From assembly GCA_963722585.1 (NCBI GenBank), contig CAVRNU010000010.1:124001-188000 (forward strand): a stretch of 64,000 nucleotides of DNA. The letters run 5' to 3'. The notes under the pieces are model-generated. The model did no database searches and was not told the origin of the DNA. It saw only the letters and a list, made by a program, of their open reading frames with translations. The position numbers and the translations under genes are program-made. Positions 9,335-18,279 of the stretch are shown here, in pieces. Origin of the DNA: KBS-96 sp963722585. Its GTDB lineage: Bacteria > Acidobacteriota > Terriglobia > Bryobacterales > Bryobacteraceae. Each line of letters starts with the position of its first letter. Position 1 is the first letter of the stretch.

Positions 9335-10498
9335 CTACACTTCTCTCAGGGCCGTCAAAATTTCCTTTTTTGCCGCCTGGCGCGCAGGCAACAAGCCCCC
9401 GAGCGCGCCCATCACCATCGCAAACACAACGCCCTCGACCATAATCGCAGGGCTGACGTGGAAATTAAACGAGGTCTCACTAAATGTAAGAAAATTTCCA
9501 ATTCCAGTCGTGACATTATTCAGAGGCAGAGCGATTAACACCCCGATCAGGCCTCCGACAATGGACAGCAACACCGACTCGAGAAAGAAGCTGAACAGGA
9601 TGCTGCCTCGTGTGAAGCCGAGCACGCGTAGCGTACCCACTTCGCGGGCGCGCCGCGCCACAGCCGCGTACATCGTATTCATGGCGGCGAAGCAACTGCC
9701 TACGGCCATGATGATCGAGACAAAAATTCCCAGGTATTGTACCGGCGTGGCTGAAACCGTCTGTGCGTCGTAGTACGACTGTTCCGTCATCGCGTCCACG
9801 GTTAATCGCCGGTCATCGGCGAGGGCGTGAATCAGCGACTGGGCAGCCAACTCGGAATCGGCTTCGATGAGCACCGAACTAAGCGTGTTCGGGCGGTTGA
9901 AATCGGATGCGACCTGGTTCACATCACCCCAAATTTCGCTGTTAAAGGCGCTCTTGCCACCATCCAGCACGCCTACGATGGTCCAGTCTCCTTTGCCAAA
10001 GCGGAGTTGCTGGCCAAGTTTGGCTTTGGGATAACGCTTCTCGACGTTCTTTCCGACTACTGTCTCGCGCCTGCCCGGAGTGAACCATCGTCCCTCCAAC
10101 AGCTTTACTTTTCGAAGATGGATGCCGGTTTCCGGCAAGCCGCGCAGGGTCACGTTCATTCCCAGGGGGCTCTCGGGGCTTGTCAGGTTCGTAACCGAGA
10201 CAACCTCGAGCGAGGCCAGCGGCTGGCCGTCCGGTCCCTTGGCAATGCCCGGAAAGGATTTGATGACCTGAAACTGCTGCTGTGTTACAAGGCTCGTCAG
10301 CTCGGCGTTCCCGCCCTTTCTGAGGACCATGACATGCAGCGGATCTCCGGTGCTGGCAAAGGCATCACGCAAGCCGTTGACGAGCGCCAGCACGGCCAGC
10401 AGCACCGCGACGGTGAGCGCGATACCGACTGCGGTCATGATGGTTGTGGTCTTGCGGACAACCAAGTTTCGTAAATTGTACGAGATGGGAATCGCCAT
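9335..10498 (-). CDS. ABC transporter permease, FtsX/MacB family (second permease)
   Basis: A 387-residue inner-membrane permease. The first helix lies at about 20-42 (TIMTAVGIALTVAVLLAVLAL), a large extracytoplasmic MacB_PCD domain follows (about 45-240), and three C-terminal FtsX helices lie at about 250-380. YAAVARRAREVGTLRVLGFTRGSI is the coupling-helix motif shared by FtsX/MacB permeases. It ends with PARQAAKKEILTALREV, the conserved cytoplasmic tail. It lies 4 bases after the other permease and is probably its heterodimeric partner. The exported substrate is unknown; relatives export peptides, macrolides or lipoproteins. Confidence 0.93.
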   Translation of the reverse strand: MAIPISYNLRNLVVRKTTTIMTAVGIALTVAVLLAVLALVNGLRDAFASTGDPLHVMVLRKGGNAELTSLVTQQQFQVIKSFPGIAKGPDGQPLASLEVVSVTNLTSPESPLGMNVTLRGLPETGIHLRKVKLLEGRWFTPGRRETVVGKNVEKRYPKAKLGQQLRFGKGDWTIVGVLDGGKSAFNSEIWGDVNQVASDFNRPNTLSSVLIEADSELAAQSLIHALADDRRLTVDAMTEQSYYDAQTVSATPVQYLGIFVSIIMAVGSCFAAMNTMYAAVARRAREVGTLRVLGFTRGSILFSFFLESVLLSIVGGLIGVLIALPLNNVTTGIGNFLTFSETSFNFHVSPAIMVEGVVFAMVMGALGGLLPARQAAKKEILTALREV

Positions 10499-10502
10499 AA
10501 GC

Positions 10503-11666
10503 CTACCCTGCGTAGCGCAATGAATCCAGAATATTCGTGCGTGCGGCGTTGAAAGCCGGAATGAATGAGCTGATGACGCCGATCAGAAACGCAACCGCGA
10601 TGCAAAACAGAGCAACGGGCATCGTCACCGACAGCCCATGTAGCTGCCCGTTATACAGCTCGGCAACTTTGCCCACGGAAACCGTTACGACGCTCGCCAG
10701 CAGGACCCCTATCACTCCTCCGATCACCGCGATCGTTGCTGCTTCCCCGATGATGATGCCCAGAATCGAATTATTCGTGAAGCCCAGCGTCTTCAAAATG
10801 CCGACTTCCGCTATCCGTTCCCTCACCGACATCGCCATGGTGTTTCCGGAAACGAGCAAAATGGTAAACGTCACAGCGGCGCAAATGCTAAGCAGAAACA
10901 ATTTCACATTTCCAAGAAAAGAAACAAAGCTGAGTGCGAACTGCTGTTCCGATTCCGTTTTGGTCGGATAGGGCGAATTGTCGAACATCGCGTCGACAGC
11001 TTTGGCGATCCGCGGGACGTCTTCTGTGTTATCGGCTAGCACCGCAAAAACGCTTTCCATATCGCGGCGAGAAAGTGGCAGCGCCTGCCGGAGGTATTCC
11101 TGATTGAAAAACAGACTGTTGATCGCGTCGGGGTCCTCGAAAATGCCGCGCACGTACAGCTCGAGGTCCACCGGATAGATATCCCCCTTGAGCGTTACGC
11201 GGTCGCCGATCTTCAGGTTCAACTTCTTCGCTAAATCCTGTGAAACGACGCAGGCTGTCCGGTCGTTGATGAAAGCTTTCCGCTGGTCGTCGGGCATCAC
11301 CATCTGCGTCCGAATCTTTAGAAAAGGTCCCGGCTCGACTCCGAACCGCGCAAAGAAATTGTTAGGATCGCGGCTGTCCTTGTAGGTGCCGCCGAACCAG
11401 TTCCATACGGAAATCTCCCGAACTCCAGGCACACGGCGGATCTGGTTCTCATACGATGCCGGCAAAGGCTGCGCCAGCGAGACGCGATGTCTTACAACCA
11501 GGCGCAGGGCTTGCCCGGGAGTCGCATCTTTGTAATAAAGGGCATAGTAAATTGCCAGCAGACAGCCCAGCAGACATAGCGAAACGGCGATGCTTGAAAT
11601 GGTGAGGATGCTTCGCCGACGATTTCGAATGCTGTTCTTGAAGGCCAAGGAAAAATAGCGGAACAT
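10503..11666 (-). CDS. ABC transporter permease, FtsX/MacB family (first permease)
   Basis: A 387-residue paralogue of the next gene, with the same architecture: an N-terminal helix after FKNSIRNRRRSILTISSIAV, a MacB_PCD ectodomain, and three C-terminal FtsX helices including VRERIAEVGILKTLGFTNNSI. It is the first gene of the minus-strand exporter operon. The ATG at 11666 is preceded by a G-rich ribosome site (AAAGGGGG, about 6 bases away). Two separate 387-residue permeases beside one ATPase suggest a heterodimeric exporter. Control by the divergent TetR gene is inferred from position. Confidence 0.93.
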   Translation of the reverse strand: MFRYFSLAFKNSIRNRRRSILTISSIAVSLCLLGCLLAIYYALYYKDATPGQALRLVVRHRVSLAQPLPASYENQIRRVPGVREISVWNWFGGTYKDSRDPNNFFARFGVEPGPFLKIRTQMVMPDDQRKAFINDRTACVVSQDLAKKLNLKIGDRVTLKGDIYPVDLELYVRGIFEDPDAINSLFFNQEYLRQALPLSRRDMESVFAVLADNTEDVPRIAKAVDAMFDNSPYPTKTESEQQFALSFVSFLGNVKLFLLSICAAVTFTILLVSGNTMAMSVRERIAEVGILKTLGFTNNSILGIIIGEAATIAVIGGVIGVLLASVVTVSVGKVAELYNGQLHGLSVTMPVALFCIAVAFLIGVISSFIPAFNAARTNILDSLRYAG

Positions 11667-11695
11667 GCGGTACCCCCTTTTTCTGGATCTTCTCC

Positions 11696-11725
11696 CTATA
11701 CGCTTTCGTATTCCTATATGTTCAA
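11696..11725 (-). promoter_or_regulatory. Putative promoter of the ABC exporter operon
   Basis: Read on the minus strand, TTGAAC (11725-11720) and GTATAG (11701-11696) are separated by 18 bases, giving a sigma70-like -35/-10 pair and a leader of about 20 bases before the ATG at 11666. The match is moderate and unsupported by other data. A short dyad, ATACG-CTTT-CGTAT, overlaps the -10 region. Confidence 0.4.
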
Positions 11726-11799
11726 CCCGCTCGTCGGGTCTTTGTCGAGCCGGCGACTGTGAGGAGCCATACAGATCTTGTTCCCAGCAACCCCATAGC

Positions 11800-11813
11800 T
11801 GAGCGCTCGCTCA
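11800..11813. promoter_or_regulatory. Perfect 14-bp dyad, probable TetR operator
   Basis: TGAGCGCTCGCTCA is a perfect inverted repeat (6-bp arms, 2-bp centre) in the 205-base divergent region between the exporter operon and the TetR-family gene, 58 bases upstream of the regulator's start. Length and symmetry fit TetR-family operators. Autoregulation is the simplest reading. The effect on the exporter promoter, about 75 bases away, is less certain. Confidence 0.6.
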
Positions 11814-11871
11814 CTTTTCGTTCATCATAACGCATCAAATACGTAGTCTGTTCCCAAAAATTTACAAAAAT

Positions 11872-12603
11872 ATGAGCAGCCGATCAGCCGGGCGCGATCG
11901 ACTGGCGCCCTGGGGCAGCTATGATAAAGACATCAAACGAGAAGTGACGCCTGAGAACGGAGTTACGCGGCCCCGCGACACGCGCCGCCAGTTGCTCGAG
12001 GCGGCTGACCGGGCGGTCCGCTCGAAGGGCTTGATGGGCGCCTCTACACGTGAAATTGCGCGCGAGGCGGGCGTCGCGGACGGCACACTGTACGTTCACT
12101 TCAGCGACCGCATCGATCTGTTTATCGCCCTCATTCAGGAACACCTGCCTCCCTATGTCGAACCTCTGAAACGTTTAAACGGCCTGGTCGGCCGTAGGAC
12201 GGTGCGCGCTAATCTGGCCGAAGTCTTCGAGGGCGCGCTTATTTGGTACGAGCAGATGTCTCCTGTGTTTGCGGCGATATCCGCCGATCGCGAGTTGTGC
12301 ATGGCTCTTCACAAAAGACTTGCCGAGCGGAACGAAGGTCCGCATCTGGCGATCAAGGCGCTCGAACGGTATCTCGAAGCCGAACGGAAGTTAGGGCGAG
12401 TGAACAAGGTTCTGGATTTGAAAGTGGCAGCAATGATGCTGCTCGGCGCGGCGCAATATTGGGTCTCGAGTTCGCCCTGGATGGTCGGTAATTTAAGTTA
12501 TTCGCGCGAGCAACTGACAAGCGAAGTGCTGAAATCGCTCATGACCGGCCTCGAAGCGAAGCCGGCAGGCGGGGCGCGGCCAGCGGCCAGAAAGCGAAAG
12601 TGA
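11872..12603 (+). CDS. TetR/AcrR family transcriptional regulator
   Basis: A 243-residue regulator. The helix-turn-helix lies at residues about 37-83 (TRRQLLEAADRAVRSKGLMG, ASTREIAREAGVADGTLYVHF), with the canonical YVHF end of the recognition helix. The C-terminal ligand domain is helical and ends in a basic tail. The annotated ATG at 11872 gives an unusually long N-terminus; an in-frame GTG about 24 codons downstream (the VTPENG segment) is a plausible alternative start. It is divergent from the ABC exporter operon and probably represses it and itself through the dyad at 11800. The tadA GTG overlaps its stop. Confidence 0.92.
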   Translation: MSSRSAGRDRLAPWGSYDKDIKREVTPENGVTRPRDTRRQLLEAADRAVRSKGLMGASTREIAREAGVADGTLYVHFSDRIDLFIALIQEHLPPYVEPLKRLNGLVGRRTVRANLAEVFEGALIWYEQMSPVFAAISADRELCMALHKRLAERNEGPHLAIKALERYLEAERKLGRVNKVLDLKVAAMMLLGAAQYWVSSSPWMVGNLSYSREQLTSEVLKSLMTGLEAKPAGGARPAARKRK

Positions 12604-13103
12604 GCGCGCGAGTCGCCAGCGAGGTCTTCGACGCGCAGGACGAGTTTTTCATGCGGAGGGCCTTGACTATGGCGCACGTGGCCCAAGAGCAAGGTGAAGT
12701 GCCGGTCGGAGCGGTTCTGGTGCGCGATGGCACGATTCTTGCCGAAGGCTACAACCAGCCCATTGCCCTCCAAGACCCCACCGCTCACGCCGAAATTCAG
12801 ACGCTGCGCGCCGCAGCCAAGAAGCTCGGGAATTACCGGCTTCCAGGAACAGCGCTTTACGTCACCATCGAGCCGTGCCTGATGTGCGCGGGCGCCTTGG
12901 TAACGGCGCGAGTCGGCCGCCTGATTTTCGCCGCGCGCGACCTCCGCTTTGGCGCAGTTCGCAGCAAATTTCGAGCGGCGGATTCAGAGCTCCTGAACCA
13001 CTCGGTCCGTATCGACGAGGGCCTGCTGGCGGCGGATGCGGCCGAGATGCTGACGAATTTTTTCCGGCGCAAGCGCGAAAGCGGCGGAGAGTGGGAGGCA
13101 TGA
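12600..13103 (+). CDS. tadA: tRNA adenosine(34) deaminase TadA
   Basis: A 167-residue cytidine/deoxycytidylate-deaminase-fold enzyme converting A34 to inosine in tRNA-Arg(ACG). Zinc ligands are His63 in the HAE motif (catalytic Glu65) and Cys93/Cys96 in PCLMC. EVPVGAVLV precedes them as expected, and RFGAVRSKF follows where TadA proteins carry their tRNA-contacting segment. The start is a GTG overlapping the tetR stop by 4 bases (GTGA), so it is translationally coupled. Pairing with a TetR gene is probably incidental. Confidence 0.94.
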   Translation: MSARVASEVFDAQDEFFMRRALTMAHVAQEQGEVPVGAVLVRDGTILAEGYNQPIALQDPTAHAEIQTLRAAAKKLGNYRLPGTALYVTIEPCLMCAGALVTARVGRLIFAARDLRFGAVRSKFRAADSELLNHSVRIDEGLLAADAAEMLTNFFRRKRESGGEWEA

Positions 13104-13179
13104 CACGCGATTCGCAAACGATGCGTTAGCGTTCGAGAAATGGAATGTTACTTTCGCCGGCGCTTTCGTGCGTTAGGGA

Positions 13180-15447
13180 TTACAGCGCGGCGGCCGGCTG
13201 CGCCTCCGGCGACCTGACTCGCGACCTGCGCCACACGGCCAGCACCATACAGAGAGTCAACCAGGAAAGAGTCGTCCCCAAACTCAACGATAATGGCGCG
13301 TAGAACAGCGTGACGGCGCTTGTTCCGTTTGGGACAGGGATGCCGCGCAGCGCTCCGTCCACTTCATAAATCGTTGCCGGTTTGTTGTTTACCCAAACTT
13401 GCCAGCCCGGATAGTAGTTTTCGCTCAAGACGAGCAGGCCGCGGCCGTGGCTCTCGACTGAAAGCTGCACTCGATCCAAGCGGTAGTTTTCGATGTGTGT
13501 TTCCTCAGGTGCGCCCGAGGGCGGATCGACCGCTTCCTTCAATGGCTTGCTCATCAGCGCTGTTTCGCGCAAATCGCCTTTGAAGCTTGCTACCTGGAGG
13601 AACACATCTTCCCTTGAAGATTCCACGTTGACGCGGTGCACAATCCAGGCATGCGGAAACGCGTTCGGATTCCGATAGATTTTCCAATAAGCGTCCGCGT
13701 AAACGGGCGCGGGATCGGTTGCGCTAGCCGGCTTCACCAGGTACTCGACGTTATATAGATCGAGCCGGTTATTAATGCGGCCGAAGTTGTATACACCGGT
13801 CGCACCCATCCCGTCCATTGTGTAAACACCAAAGGCGTCGCCGATGTTCGGAGGTTCCGGTCCATCGACCCGCACTCGAAAGACGCCCGGCTGCGATTTC
13901 AAAAACTGCACGACTCCGAAACAGCTCTGAAGCTTATGTAAATAGTCGCCGCCCGAATGCTCGAGCTCGGTTTTGTTCTTGGCCGTCCAATTGAAAGGGC
14001 TGAGATCGGTGAGGATCAGCGCCACGATCAGGAACCGGACCGCCGCACTCGAATGGCCAGCAATGATATACCGGAATAGCGCGTAGGAAAGAAAAACAAG
14101 AACTATAGATAATGAATTCCAACTGTTGATCTCGGGCCTGCCGAAGATCATGGGTACGGCGAGTGCGATCGCAAGAATTACGACCACCCCTGTGAAGGCA
14201 TTCTTAATACTGCGCCAGTCCTCCAAATCGGCCGACTCACTCAGCAATGAGTCGATACCGAAAGCTGCGAGCAGAGCCATTCCAAAGCTTGTCAAATAGA
14301 GCAGCCGCGGAGCCTCTCGCAACATCCACAACCAGGGAACCACCGCGTAAAGAAATCCGTGTATGCCGGAGAAAGGCCCCATCGCGTAGAGCAGCGACAC
14401 GAGAGCCAAGAAAAAGAAATAGCGGACCCAGCGATTGCTCCAGTTGCGGGCGACGCCAATTACACACGCGAGCAGTGCAAACACGCTCATGTATGGACTC
14501 GGCCGTTCGCCTGTTCCAGAATCGCCATTGAAGGCGAACGGGAACAACAGCGTCAGAATTCCATGCGGCGCGAGGATGTTGTCGCCGAGGTACTTGTAAG
14601 GGATAACGGAGGCGGCGGCGTTCGCGCTCGTTCCCAGCGCTCGAATCACTTTGGGGGTATATTCGAGCGACGGCAGTATTTGCACGGCTCCAACACCGAA
14701 GGCAAATAATCCGATAACGGCGACGATAGCAAAGGAAGATAGCCAGGAAGCGGAGCGGCCGGCCCGCTCGCGTTTCTTCGAATGCCACCAGGCATAACAG
14801 GCCGTGGCGGTAGCCACCACAATCGCCTGCATCATCCCGATGTGAAGCCTTCCGCCAAGAACGCTGAGCCCCATGCAAAGCCCGCTAACCGCTGCGTTCC
14901 CCAACGCGCGCATTCGGCTTACGTTGACAGCGGCAAGCGCGCGCAGCAGAAACAGAAAGATCGGCGGCAGCCAAATCGAGCTCTGAATCATATCCGGCCA
15001 GCCGGGTCTCGATACAAATCCACCGCAAGAAAAACATACGCCGGCCACCAGGGACGCGAAACTGCTTAGCTTCAGCTCGCGCGCGAGCTCGTACATGAAC
15101 CACGCCGCAAGAAAATACAGGGCGGCGATGTACACGTTGTAAGTGTAGGGATACGGCAGTCCGTAACGATTAAACGGAACGAGCGCCAGTATGAAATTGA
15201 ACGGAGAAAATCCGGAGGTTTGCATCTCGCCAACGAAGCTGCGGCCTCCGAACGTGAACGGGTCCCAGCCGGGCAGCTGGCCATGCCGGATTCTGTCGAT
15301 CGAGAACGTCAGCCATGAATAACCCTGGTTGACGCCCTCCGCTTCGGTGAGCAGCGAGAACTGGCGCGTCAGCAAGGTTCGCCAGTTAAAGATGACGATA
15401 ATTAGCGCCAGTAGCAGGATGTGCTGTTTGCGCCGGAGTGGTTGCAA
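13180..15447 (-). CDS. YfhO family multi-spanning membrane protein
   Basis: A 755-residue protein with about a dozen hydrophobic helices between residues 10 and 480 and a soluble C-terminal domain (about 500-715), followed by a last helix and a basic tail. N-terminal TEAEGVNQGYSWLTFSIDRI and GQLPGWDPFTFGGRSFVGEMQ, and C-terminal LLVLSENYYPGWQVWVNNKP, are typical of YfhO/GT-C-like proteins thought to act in cell-surface polymer glycosylation. The start is a TTG at 15447 that overlaps the end of the degenerate gene upstream. Substrate unknown. Confidence 0.85.
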   Translation of the reverse strand: MQPLRRKQHILLLALIIVIFNWRTLLTRQFSLLTEAEGVNQGYSWLTFSIDRIRHGQLPGWDPFTFGGRSFVGEMQTSGFSPFNFILALVPFNRYGLPYPYTYNVYIAALYFLAAWFMYELARELKLSSFASLVAGVCFSCGGFVSRPGWPDMIQSSIWLPPIFLFLLRALAAVNVSRMRALGNAAVSGLCMGLSVLGGRLHIGMMQAIVVATATACYAWWHSKKRERAGRSASWLSSFAIVAVIGLFAFGVGAVQILPSLEYTPKVIRALGTSANAAASVIPYKYLGDNILAPHGILTLLFPFAFNGDSGTGERPSPYMSVFALLACVIGVARNWSNRWVRYFFFLALVSLLYAMGPFSGIHGFLYAVVPWLWMLREAPRLLYLTSFGMALLAAFGIDSLLSESADLEDWRSIKNAFTGVVVILAIALAVPMIFGRPEINSWNSLSIVLVFLSYALFRYIIAGHSSAAVRFLIVALILTDLSPFNWTAKNKTELEHSGGDYLHKLQSCFGVVQFLKSQPGVFRVRVDGPEPPNIGDAFGVYTMDGMGATGVYNFGRINNRLDLYNVEYLVKPASATDPAPVYADAYWKIYRNPNAFPHAWIVHRVNVESSREDVFLQVASFKGDLRETALMSKPLKEAVDPPSGAPEETHIENYRLDRVQLSVESHGRGLLVLSENYYPGWQVWVNNKPATIYEVDGALRGIPVPNGTSAVTLFYAPLSLSLGTTLSWLTLCMVLAVWRRSRVRSPEAQPAAAL

Positions 15448-16906
15448 GCTCCATCAGTTTAGCGCTACGCTGCCGCAGGCGCATAAAGAAAAGCGACGTC
15501 AACCTGACCACAACTAACACTAACAACAAATCGAGCGCCACTTGGTACAGGATGATGTGCCTCGATGTCTCGGATATCGTCTGCGAGCGACGCGACCGCG
15601 AAAGTACTTGCGCCCACGAATGCCAGAAGACCAATTACCGGCCACTCGGGAAGCTTCTCACGGAATTGGCGGCGAACAGTACATGCGCAAACGAGCGCCA
15701 CGGACAGCAAGTACAGCAGGGGACCAAACGGCCATGCATTTTTCGCAACCTGGTGCCTTAACGAACTCCACCATTTGAACCGGATATCGCTTTTGTGCTG
15801 GGCGTAATCTTCCATCCGGAAATGTTTCCACCAATCTCCCAAGTCGACATCGGGAGCGCCTCCTTTAAGTCCGACAAGAGGATCCGGGCGCACGTGCCAG
15901 GATGCGCCAGGTAGTACTTCGCGATTTTTGTCAGCGTCACCGCGACTGACAAAATCTTCCCGCTGCTCGAGTATTGAAGCGATACCCATCCTGAAAAGGC
16001 CGCACCCCAATATACCTGCGGTATTGATCCGGTAATCCAAAGTCTTTGAGGACTTGGTTCGGATTCGAAGACATTGGCGCCAGGCGCACGAAGATGACTG
16101 AGTAGATTGGATCGGCGCGATAGTCACGCCTTGTTGTGACGGCCATGCCGAATGTCGTTGCGAGGAAAACTGCAATTGTCGCGAGCCAGAGCGCCCGCAT
16201 TAGTCTCGCTTTGGCTTGAAATCCAAAGAAGATCGCCAAGCCGCTTAGCGGAAAAACGGCGAGCTGATACTCGCAGCTTGCTCGAGAGAAACAGGCTGCC
16301 AAAGAGCATAAAGGCCGCGAGCCACCTCCAATCGCTGCCTTCCTGATTCAGGCAAAGATTTAACACGACCGCCACCAAGCAGCAGAAAAACACAATCGCA
16401 GCAGCGTCCGCGTATGCAGTGCTGAAGAATTGCACATATTCGATATCAGTCGTCATGAGCAGCAACAGCGCGCCTGCCATCATGGCCTGCAAACTTGGAT
16501 ATCTTCGATATGCGCGCATGAAGAGCCATAACGCCAGCGTCATTACGAAACCGTGCACGAGACCCATCAAGCGGATATCAAAATGTCCCTGCGGCAAAAA
16601 CCAAAGCGCCAGACGTTTCGCCGCTTTTGCCACCCAATACTCCGAGCTAGGCAGATGAGCGATCCACAGGTAACGCGAACGAGAGATTGCGTAGCTTGTA
16701 ACGAAATAGCGTGCGGCTACTGCTTTTTCATTCCCAGGGGCAGTCCCAATCGCGATCGCGCCAAATATTTTAGGAAAATCGCCATTACCACCCAGCCCAA
16801 TCGGGACAGGTCCCAGAATTTGAAAACCAGCGAGGAGCAGATACAGACCAACAACAGCCAGTTCCACGCGGGCGTGGGGTGCTACTCGAATACTACTTTC
16901 CCCCAT
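15386..16906 (-). pseudogene. Degenerate multi-spanning membrane protein (possible GT-C/WsfD-like glycosyltransferase)
   Basis: From ATG 16906 the first ~200 residues read as a clean membrane protein (ELAVVGLYLLLAGFQILG, then GGNGDFPKIFG, SSEYWVAKAAKRLALW, several helices). Continuity then jumps frame near 16285, 16010, 15945, 15870 and 15580. The pieces, in order, still look like one protein: AVFPLSGLAIFFGFQAKARL, then GIASILEQREDFVSR, TLTKIAKYYLAHPGTC, DWWKHFRMEDYAQHK and a last helix ALDLLLVLVVVRLTSLFF. The NGD motif and His/Lys layout recall hexosyltransferases of the WsfD type, but that is a guess. Five shifts in 1.5 kb argue for real decay or a locally bad assembly. It overlaps the start of the YfhO gene. 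Confidence 0.65.
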
Positions 16907-16957
16907 TCGTATCTATATTAAGTGTCTGGCTATTCTGGGAGGAGAAACGCTGGCCAT

Positions 16958-18277
16958 ATGAAATTCCTGTTTGCGGTTTTAATGATGCTGGCAGTATGGA
17001 CATCCGCGCTGTCTGCCGCGGTCATCGTGATTCCCGATGTCACAGTAATTGACGGCTCGGGCGGCGTCCCGCTTCAACATGCAACCGTCATCATTGAAGA
17101 TTCAAAGATCCGCGAGATAAGGACTTCACCCTACAAGCCGCAGCGCGGTGAACGCGTGCTTCATTTCGAAGGGAAGTTCGTGATGCCGGGCTTGATCAGC
17201 GCGCATAGCCATCTCGGGCTGGTGGACGGCACAACCACGAAATCGGAGAATTACAACGAAGCGAATATAGAGCGGCAATTGAAGCAGTATGAAGAGTACG
17301 GCGTCACGACCGTCATGTCGTTGGGTCTGAATAAGGACTTGTTGTATCAGTTGCGCGATGAGCAACGGGCTGGGAAGCTGGGCGGTGCGGCTATTCTCAT
17401 GGCCGGACGCGGTATCGGTGTGCCGGGCGGAGTTCCGGGCTTGAACGTCGGCTCCGATCAGGTTTATCGCCCGAAAACGCCGGAGGAAGCGCAGCGAGCC
17501 GTTCGCGAGATGGCGGCACACCATCCCGACATTATCAAGACCTGGGTGGACGACAATCTCGGCAAATTGCCGCGGCCGAACTTCGAGGTGGAAGCGGCGG
17601 TGATTGACGAGGCACATAAACAGGGGCTGAAAGTGGCAGCGCACGTTTTTTATCTCGCCGACGCGAAAAAGTTAGTTTCGGACGGCGTGGACGTTCTGGC
17701 GCACAGCGTGAGAGACAAGCCGGTCGATAACGAGTTCATCCGCTTAATAAAACAGCATGGCACTGTATACATTCCGACTTTGCAGTTGGAGGAAGCGTTC
17801 TTCATTTATCCGGACAAGCCGGATTGGATCAAGTCGCCGTTCTTTCTGAATGCCCTGCAGCCCTCGGTGCGTGACATGCTCTTGTCGCCGGAATTTGCCG
17901 CCAAGGTGCAAAGCGATCCCGCGACCATCGAGCATCGCCAATTCCTGGCCACCGCCGAGCAGAACTTGAAGAAACTGGCCGACGCCGGTGTAACGATCGG
18001 ATTCGGTACCGATTCGGGCGCGACGCCCACGCGCATTGCGGGGTTTGCCGAGCATCGCGAATTGCAATTGACGGTTGAAGCTGGGCTACGCCCCGCGCAG
18101 GCCATTCATAGCGCCACAAGTGTAAATGCAAGTTTCCTCGCGATTCCACAAACCGGGACACTAGCTGCGGGTAAGCAGGCCGATGTTCTAGTGCTCGATG
18201 CCGACCCGCTCAGCGAGATCGAGAACACGGAAAAGATCGCTGCCGTGATACACAATGGCAGCGTAGTAAGCCGTTAG
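16958..18277 (+). CDS. Secreted amidohydrolase family protein
   Basis: A 439-residue metal-dependent hydrolase of the amidohydrolase superfamily. I take ATG 16958 because it begins a signal peptide (MKFLFAVLMMLAVWTSALSA) and GGGAGGAG lies about 15 bases upstream; a GTG at 16922 is also in frame. Metal-site motifs are SAHSHLGL (H-x-H), KVAAHVF and LAHSVRD (His) and GFGTDSGATP (Asp). The typical ADVLVLDADPLSEIENTEKI beta-sandwich end is present. The family includes imidazolonepropionase- and prolidase-like enzymes; the substrate cannot be inferred. It is convergent with the porin gene, 2 bases apart. Confidence 0.9.
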   Translation: MKFLFAVLMMLAVWTSALSAAVIVIPDVTVIDGSGGVPLQHATVIIEDSKIREIRTSPYKPQRGERVLHFEGKFVMPGLISAHSHLGLVDGTTTKSENYNEANIERQLKQYEEYGVTTVMSLGLNKDLLYQLRDEQRAGKLGGAAILMAGRGIGVPGGVPGLNVGSDQVYRPKTPEEAQRAVREMAAHHPDIIKTWVDDNLGKLPRPNFEVEAAVIDEAHKQGLKVAAHVFYLADAKKLVSDGVDVLAHSVRDKPVDNEFIRLIKQHGTVYIPTLQLEEAFFIYPDKPDWIKSPFFLNALQPSVRDMLLSPEFAAKVQSDPATIEHRQFLATAEQNLKKLADAGVTIGFGTDSGATPTRIAGFAEHRELQLTVEAGLRPAQAIHSATSVNASFLAIPQTGTLAAGKQADVLVLDADPLSEIENTEKIAAVIHNGSVVSR

Positions 18278-18279
18278 CT

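Noticed and set aside
16040..16075. tRNA T-arm-like GGTTCGGATTCGAAG stretch
   Set aside because: It lies inside the degenerate membrane protein gene and lacks the other arms of a tRNA.
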